Below, piece by piece: positions 59,164 through 64,000 of a stretch of DNA of 64,000 bases. Source of the DNA: Clostridium_AD sp050717535. GTDB taxonomy: Bacteria > Bacillota > Clostridia > Clostridiales > Clostridiaceae. The first letter of the stretch is position 1, and every line of letters starts with the position of its first letter. The notes beneath the pieces are model-generated. The model was not told where the DNA came from. It ran no database searches and saw only the letters and a program-made list of their open reading frames with translations. The stretch is taken from assembly GCF_050717535.1 (NCBI RefSeq), contig NZ_JBOITM010000069.1, positions 1 through 64,000 of the forward strand. Reading direction: 5' to 3'. The position numbers and the translations under genes are program-made.

Positions 59164-60921
59164 ATGGAAGGAAATATAATGGGAGTAAATGGCCCAGTTA
59201 TAAAAGCTGAGCACATGAAGGGCTTTAAAATGAGAGAAATGGTCATGGTGGGCACGAAAAAGCTCATAGGTGAAATCATAATACTAGAAGATGACTACGC
59301 AACCATTCAGGTCTATGAAGAAACTAGTGGGCTTAAGATAGGTGAAAGCGTAATTTCTACTGGAAATCCTCTTTCTCTTAAACTTGGACCAGGGATACTA
59401 GGAAATATATTTGATGGAATCGAGAGGCCACTAGAAAAAATAAATGAAATGTCCCATGGATTTTTACCGGAGGGTATAGGTCTTATTTCTTTGGACGAAG
59501 AAAAACTTTGGGATGTAGATATTACAGTAAAACTTGGAGATGAATTAAAACAGGGACATATATATGCAACTGTTCAAGAAACGGAAACTATTATACATAA
59601 GATAATGGTACCACCTGGAGTATTTGGAACAGTAGTAGAAGTAAGTGAAAATGGAAGCTATAATATAGAAACAGTAGTAGTTAAATTAAAGCAAGGCGAG
59701 AAAATTCATGAACTTAAACTTTACCAATCTTGGCCTGTAAGAAAGCCAAGACCGGTAAAAGATAAAAAAACTATTTTTAAACCTCTTATTACGGGACAAA
59801 GAATAATAGATATATTCTTTCCATTGGCTAAAGGTGGAACTTGCGCTATTCCCGGAGGGTTTGGTACTGGAAAAACTATAACTCAACATCAGCTTGCAAA
59901 GTGGTCTGATGCAGATATTATAGTGTACATTGGTTGTGGAGAAAGAGGAAATGAAATGACAGAAGTTCTAGAAGACTTTCCAAAACTAATAGATCCTAGA
60001 ACTGATTTGCCACTAATGAACAGGACTGTGCTTATAGCAAATACATCAAATATGCCCGTAGCTGCAAGAGAAGCAAGTATTTATACAGGCATAACTATAG
60101 CAGAATATTTTAGGGATATGGGATATCATGTTGCTATAATGGCAGATTCTACTTCAAGGTGGGCAGAGGCACTTCGTGAGATTTCAGGTAGACTAGAAGA
60201 GATGCCTGCTGAAGAAGGATATCCAGCTTATCTTCCATCAAGAATTGCAGAGTTTTATGAAAGGGCTGGATATGTTGAAAACTTAAATGATACTGAAGGG
60301 TCTGTTACTGTAATTGGAGCGGTTTCTCCTGCCGGCGGAGATTTTTCAGAACCCGTTACTCAAAATACTAAAAGATTCGTTTCTGCCTTTTTAGGTCTTG
60401 ATAAAAAATTGGCTTATGCAAGGCATTATCCAGCAATAAATTGGCTATCTAGTTATAGCGGGTACGTTTCACTTTTAAAGGATTGGTATGAGGAAAACGT
60501 GGCGGCGGACGTAATGGATTTAAGAGCTAAGATGCTTAAACTTTTATTTGAAGAAAATAAGCTTCTGGAGATAGTTAAACTGGTAGGCGAGGATGTACTT
60601 CCTGACGAGCAAAGGCTCATCATAGAGGTGGCAAAATGTCTAAAAATAGCCTTCCTCCAACAAAATGCCTATAATGCTGTGGACACTTATGTGCCTTTAA
60701 ATAAACAATATAAAATGCTTAAAGCTATAGAATTCTTTTATGATAGTGGACGCAGGGCTGTGAAATTTGGAATACCGATTTCTGTTATAATGAATAAGGA
60801 ATTAATGGAAAAACTTTATAAAATGAAATACAATGTGCCTAATGATAATCCGGAGCTAATAGATGATTTAGAAAATGAATTAGCAAGTTATTTTGAGGAA
60901 CTTATACAAAAATATAAGTAA
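59164..60921 (+). CDS. ntpA: V-type ATPase catalytic subunit A
   Basis: The protein has 585 residues. The Walker A motif PGGFGTGKT lies near 231. The extra non-homologous region of A subunits lies at about 115-190. Catalytic GERGNEMTE, MADSTSRWAEALREISGRL and PAEEGYPAYLPSRIAEFYERAG are diagnostic. It hydrolyses or makes ATP at the A/B interface. GGGGAGGAAAAGC precedes the ATG. Confidence 0.97.
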   Translation: MEGNIMGVNGPVIKAEHMKGFKMREMVMVGTKKLIGEIIILEDDYATIQVYEETSGLKIGESVISTGNPLSLKLGPGILGNIFDGIERPLEKINEMSHGFLPEGIGLISLDEEKLWDVDITVKLGDELKQGHIYATVQETETIIHKIMVPPGVFGTVVEVSENGSYNIETVVVKLKQGEKIHELKLYQSWPVRKPRPVKDKKTIFKPLITGQRIIDIFFPLAKGGTCAIPGGFGTGKTITQHQLAKWSDADIIVYIGCGERGNEMTEVLEDFPKLIDPRTDLPLMNRTVLIANTSNMPVAAREASIYTGITIAEYFRDMGYHVAIMADSTSRWAEALREISGRLEEMPAEEGYPAYLPSRIAEFYERAGYVENLNDTEGSVTVIGAVSPAGGDFSEPVTQNTKRFVSAFLGLDKKLAYARHYPAINWLSSYSGYVSLLKDWYEENVAADVMDLRAKMLKLLFEENKLLEIVKLVGEDVLPDEQRLIIEVAKCLKIAFLQQNAYNAVDTYVPLNKQYKMLKAIEFFYDSGRRAVKFGIPISVIMNKELMEKLYKMKYNVPNDNPELIDDLENELASYFEELIQKYK

Positions 60922-60971
60922 GGTATAGGATAATTATTGTATACCTAAAGACGCTAGTAGGGAGGTGCAAT

Positions 60972-62354
60972 ATGAAGAAAGAATATTTAATGTTAAATAA
61001 AATTCAAGGCCCTTTAATTATACTTTCTAATGTGGAAGATGTAGCCTATGATGAAATAGTTGATATATTGGTTGATGGAAAAGATAAGAAAAAGGGAAAA
61101 GTTGTTCAAATATATAAAGACAAGGCTATAGTACAAGTGTTTGAAACTACAACTGGAATGTCAGTTTCCAATACTTCAGTGCATTTTAAAGGGGAATCTT
61201 TTAAAATAGCTATTACAAAGGATATATTAGGTAGAGAATTTAATGGAATAGGTGACCCAAGAGATAATGGTGGGGAAATTTATTCTTCAAAAAAATATGA
61301 TGTAAATGGAAGGCCTATGAACCCCGTGGCTAGAAGATATCCTAGAGATTATATACAAACAGGAATATCTTCTATAGATTGTCTTGCTACTTTAATACGA
61401 GGACAAAAGCTTCCTATATTTTCTGGAAATGGTATGGCCCATAATGAGCTTGCGGCACAAATAGTAAGGCAAGCAAAAGTTTCCAGTGAGGCAGATGAAA
61501 AATTTTGTATAGTATTTGGAGCTATGGGAATAAAGTATGATGATGCTAACTTTTTCAAGAAAAGTTTTGAAGAAGCAGGAGTGCTTGAAAAAGTAGTTAT
61601 GTTTACAAATTTAGCTGATGATCCTATAGTTGAGAGGATAATAGCCCCAAGATGCGCGCTTACTGCTGCGGAATACTTAGCTTTTGAAGAAGATATGCAT
61701 GTACTTGTAATACTTACTGATATGACTAATTATTGTGAAGCATTAAGGGAACTTTCCTCATTAAAAGAAGAAGTACCAAGTAGAAAGGGCTACCCAGGAT
61801 ATCTATATTCTGATCTAGCTTCGCTTTATGAAAGAGCTGGTATGATGAAAGGGAAAAAGGGTAGCATAACACAAATACCAATACTTACTATGCCTAATGA
61901 TGATATAACGCATCCAGTACCGGATCTTACAGGTTTCATTACGGAGGGACAAATTGTTTTAAGTAGAGGTATTCAGCAAAGAGACATCTACCCTCCAGTA
62001 AACATTTTATCATCTCTTTCTAGGCTTATGAAAGATGGTATTGGTGAAGGGTTTACAAGGGAAGATCATGGAGATGTATCTAATCAGATATTTGCAGCTT
62101 ACTCTAGGGTGCAAGATGTAATAGCATTAGCACAAGTTATAGGAGAAGATGAGCTTTCAGAAACAGATAGGATATATATGGACTTTGGTAGAGCTTTTGA
62201 AGAAAGATTTTTAAAACAGGACTATGATGAAAATAGAGATATGGAAGAAACTTTAGATTTAGCTTGGAAAATTCTTGGCATTTTGCCTAAGAATGAGCTT
62301 GACAGGGTTTCACCTAAAATCTTAGAAAAATATTATGTAGCGGCGGTGAAGTAG
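60972..62354 (+). CDS. ntpB: V-type ATPase regulatory subunit B
   Basis: The protein has 460 residues. It is a Walker-less homologue of A, with SGNGMAHNELAAQIVRQA in place of the P-loop. ILTDMTNYCEALRELSSLK and VPSRKGYPGYLYSDLASLYERAG are conserved. It forms the non-catalytic nucleotide site. It follows A by 50 bases with GGGAGGTG and precedes D with one base between. Confidence 0.97.
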   Translation: MKKEYLMLNKIQGPLIILSNVEDVAYDEIVDILVDGKDKKKGKVVQIYKDKAIVQVFETTTGMSVSNTSVHFKGESFKIAITKDILGREFNGIGDPRDNGGEIYSSKKYDVNGRPMNPVARRYPRDYIQTGISSIDCLATLIRGQKLPIFSGNGMAHNELAAQIVRQAKVSSEADEKFCIVFGAMGIKYDDANFFKKSFEEAGVLEKVVMFTNLADDPIVERIIAPRCALTAAEYLAFEEDMHVLVILTDMTNYCEALRELSSLKEEVPSRKGYPGYLYSDLASLYERAGMMKGKKGSITQIPILTMPNDDITHPVPDLTGFITEGQIVLSRGIQQRDIYPPVNILSSLSRLMKDGIGEGFTREDHGDVSNQIFAAYSRVQDVIALAQVIGEDELSETDRIYMDFGRAFEERFLKQDYDENRDMEETLDLAWKILGILPKNELDRVSPKILEKYYVAAVK

Positions 62355-62355
62355 T

Positions 62356-62976
62356 ATGGAAACCTTCGCACCAACCAAATCTACCTTAATGTCTGCTAAA
62401 AATTCCTTGGATTTTTCTAAAAGTGGATTTGAACTATTAGACAAGAAAAGGAATGTGCTTATAAGGGAAATGATGTCTTATGTAGATAAGGCACGTGTTC
62501 TTCAAGATCAAGTAAATAAAACTTTTTCAAAAGCATATAAAGCGCTAGAATCTGCTAATATAAATTCTGGAATAACAGATATACAAGATGTAGCCATGAC
62601 GGTAGAGGAAGCTACAGACTATGACATGTTATTCAAAAGTGTTATGGGAGTAGAAGTACCAAAAATTATTTTCGAGAGAAAAGATATACAGCCCAAATAT
62701 GGATTTTACAGAAGTAATGCTGCTATTGATGAGGCCATGAAGGAATTTAATGATGTGAAATATTTAACTTATGAGTTAGCAGAAGTAGAAAATGCTGTGT
62801 ATAGGTTAGCAATGGAAGTAAAGAAAACCCAAAAGAGAGCAAATGCACTTCAGAATATACAGATTCCTAAATTTCAGGAAATAGTAAAATTTATTACTGA
62901 AGTTCTAGAAGAGAAGGAAAGAGAAGATTTTTTTAGGTTAAAAGTAGTAAAAAAGAAACATAGAAAAGAAGATTAG
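62356..62976 (+). CDS. ntpD: V-type ATPase subunit D (central shaft)
   Basis: The protein has 206 residues. The N-terminal APTKSTLMSAKNSLDFSKSG and GFELLDKKRNVLIREM, and the C-terminal VYRLAMEVKKTQKRANAL followed by IPKFQEIVKFI, are the two long helices forming the rotating coiled-coil axle. The gene starts two bases after the subunit B stop and ends the operon. Confidence 0.95.
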   Translation: METFAPTKSTLMSAKNSLDFSKSGFELLDKKRNVLIREMMSYVDKARVLQDQVNKTFSKAYKALESANINSGITDIQDVAMTVEEATDYDMLFKSVMGVEVPKIIFERKDIQPKYGFYRSNAAIDEAMKEFNDVKYLTYELAEVENAVYRLAMEVKKTQKRANALQNIQIPKFQEIVKFITEVLEEKEREDFFRLKVVKKKHRKED

Positions 62977-63013
62977 TATTTAAATAAAGAATTTTATTAA
63001 CTGTAAAATATGG

Positions 63014-63066
63014 AATATTAAAGTATGTATCCAACTAAGCTGAGGGTGCATGCTTTAATATTTTTG
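63014..63066 (+). terminator. Terminator of the V-ATPase operon
   Basis: AATATTAAAGTATG (63014-63027) pairs with CATGCTTTAATATT (63049-63062) with one wobble across a 21-base loop, then T-rich. The following stretch to 63310 shows no gene; it contains TATAAT at 63137-63142 and an unusually GC-rich TAGGGAGGGT at 63150 that is not followed by an open frame. Confidence 0.75.
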
Positions 63067-63310
63067 GTTTACTTAGCAATAAAATTCATAGAAAGTTAAT
63101 TTTAATAAAAGAATATTCAAATTATTCGAAATGTGATATAATGGTTTACATAGGGAGGGTAAAACAGGAAAATTATAAAAGAATTAGAAATAATAAAGTT
63201 AATGCTAAAGTGTAAGAAAGTTTTAAGTTGAATTACTGTTTAGTTTTAAATAATATATGCAAAGTATATGATTAGAAGCAAAATCTTAAATAAATAATAA
63301 GAGGTGGAAT

Positions 63311-63490
63311 ATGGAAGAATACAGAGGCTATGTAATAGAAGTTATGGATAACGACGAGAAAGAATATCCTTTTAAAGCAATTGCAAGAAAAGAAGAAGAG
63401 GAAATAAAACATAAGGGACATAGCAAGCTACAGGCCATTGATCTTGTTAAAGGAACTATTAATTTAGCATTAGCTAGAAATAAGAAATAA
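63311..63490 (+). CDS. Small acidic/basic hypothetical protein, 59 residues
   Basis: The ATG follows AAGAGGTGG. The protein starts MEEYRGYVIEVMDNDEKEYP, continues with a charged middle (ARKEEEEIKHKGHSK) and ends with a helix, LQAIDLVKGTINLALARNKK. It has no Cys and no membrane segment. I do not recognise a family. The good ribosome binding site and balanced codon use support it as real. Confidence 0.6.
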   Translation: MEEYRGYVIEVMDNDEKEYPFKAIARKEEEEIKHKGHSKLQAIDLVKGTINLALARNKK

Positions 63491-63534
63491 GAAATAAGGA
63501 AATTGGAATTTTTAAACTATTTTAAAGAAAAGTG

Positions 63535-63563
63535 TTGCAAACGAGTAATATATATGGTATTCT
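63535..63563 (+). promoter_or_regulatory. Promoter of the zinc-ribbon gene
   Basis: TTGCAA (63535-63540), a 17-base spacer, TATTCT (63558-63563). The leader to the ATG would be about 118 bases, long enough for RNA-level control. Confidence 0.55.
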
Positions 63564-63687
63564 AAATGAGTTGAGATTGCAAAATCAACAACATCAAGAT
63601 TTAATATGATTTAAACATTACCTTTTTAGGCATATAAAGTAAATCAGCTCTTAAATCTTAATATAAATAAAAAGGAGAAATGTTTAA

Positions 63688-63852
63688 ATGGCAGATAAAA
63701 CTATTGTATGTAAAGATTGTTCACAAGAATTCGTATTCACTGAGGGTGAACAGGAATTTTATAAAGAAAAAGGATTTGAAAATGAACCACAAAGATGTCC
63801 TGATTGTAGAAGAGCTAAAAAACAACAAAACAATAGAGGATTTCAAAGATAA
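63688..63852 (+). CDS. Zinc-ribbon domain protein, 54 residues
   Basis: The product begins MADKTIVCKDCSQEFVFTEG, then a middle segment, then RCPDCRRAKKQQNNRGFQR. Two CxxC knuckles 25 or so residues apart form a Cys4 zinc ribbon of the small zf-trcl-like type, and the tail is Arg/Lys/Gln-rich and probably binds nucleic acid. AAGGAG stands ten bases before the ATG. An overlapping frame from ATG 63680 is a shadow. Small zinc-ribbon proteins of this kind are common in clostridia, often near cold-shock genes; their role is not known to me. Confidence 0.85.
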   Translation: MADKTIVCKDCSQEFVFTEGEQEFYKEKGFENEPQRCPDCRRAKKQQNNRGFQR

Positions 63853-63868
63853 TTATATCTAATACAAG

Positions 63869-63899
63869 ACCTGTAGGAATTTATTCCTACAGGTTTTTA
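63869..63899 (+). terminator. Terminator of the zinc-ribbon gene
   Basis: ACCTGTAGGAAT (63869-63880) pairs perfectly with ATTCCTACAGGT (63883-63894), then TTTTA. Confidence 0.9.
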
Positions 63900-64000
63900 T
63901 TTTGCAAAAAAATATTATATATTTTCTGAAAACTTATGGTATAGTATATTAAAGATAAGGTACACAAAATAGAATAGGTTGTCAAGAATGCCTAAAGAAA

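Noticed and set aside
63680..63862. 60-codon frame from ATG 63680
   Set aside because: It overlaps the zinc-ribbon gene in another frame. The zinc-ribbon frame has paired CxxC motifs and a properly spaced start at 63688.
1..64000. CRISPR arrays
   Set aside because: I found no regularly spaced direct repeats of 24-40 bases with unique spacers. The only tandem arrays are the CGGACAA heptamers and the 18-bp coding repeat.

Overview
The window is low-GC, AT-rich DNA with strong AGGAGG ribosome binding sites, many GTG/TTG starts and dense collinear operons. Gene content and synteny point to a spore-forming member of Clostridium sensu stricto. The evidence is a spoIVFB-like gene, the maf-radC-mreBCD-PBP2-minCDE-rodA block, the rng-rplU-prp-rpmA-obg block, a selenocysteine operon and a V-type ATPase operon. 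Species cannot be assigned from the sequence alone.

Positions 1-8350 are an accessory region. It holds an IS200/IS605 right-end remnant, an XRE/ImmA-IrrE/PIN three-gene module (519-2443), recombinase fragments, a two-domain membrane protein, a divergent XRE and ribbon-helix-helix regulator pair, a possible phage replication remnant with CGGACAA repeats, a HipA-like kinase-fold gene, a 5' fragment of a group IIC intron sitting directly behind a terminator, a truncated tyrosine recombinase and an IS91-like remnant. It stops at the 3' end of a tRNA-Leu(CAA) gene.

From 8.35 kb on, the content is chromosomal core. 8.4-16.0 kb carries glsA, polA-coaE-lytic transglycosylase, tRNA-Leu(AAG), small conserved proteins and a GNAT. 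16.3-27.3 kb carries cell shape and division genes: a SPOR protein, DUF4321, maf, radC, mreBCD, PBP2, minCDE and rodA. 27.5-41.1 kb carries mgsA, spoIVFB, two radical-SAM/tRNA-modification-linked genes, rng, rplU-prp-rpmA, a Spo0B-like gene at the same position as in Bacillus, obg, yhbY, nadD, yqeK, an LCP enzyme, ridA and an RluA-type synthase. 41.2-43.3 kb carries a D,D-carboxypeptidase and a ComEA-like protein. 43.4-48.1 kb is a complete selenocysteine system, selD-selA-selB-selC, in which SelD itself contains an in-frame UGA and is a selenoprotein. 48.2-53.5 kb is a carboxylate-use module: an alpha/beta hydrolase divergent from a CoA-transferase and an MFS transporter, with a sigma-54 activator gene downstream. 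Each divergent arm has a good -24/-12 sigma-54 promoter, and a 27-bp palindrome lies between them. 54.2-63.0 kb is a nine-gene V-type ATPase operon in the order G/H-C-I-K-F-E-A-B-D. The window ends with two small proteins, one a Cys4 zinc ribbon.

Three observations look most worth following. The first is the two-way sigma-54 promoter and palindrome arrangement. The second is a recurring leader motif (hairpin, CCAGAG, exactly seven bases, AGGAGG) before minC, mgsA and selD, three functionally unrelated genes. The third is the mgsA leader, where that motif is combined with a possible 13-codon leader peptide and competing inverted repeats. All functional statements come from motif recognition and synteny; no database search was possible.
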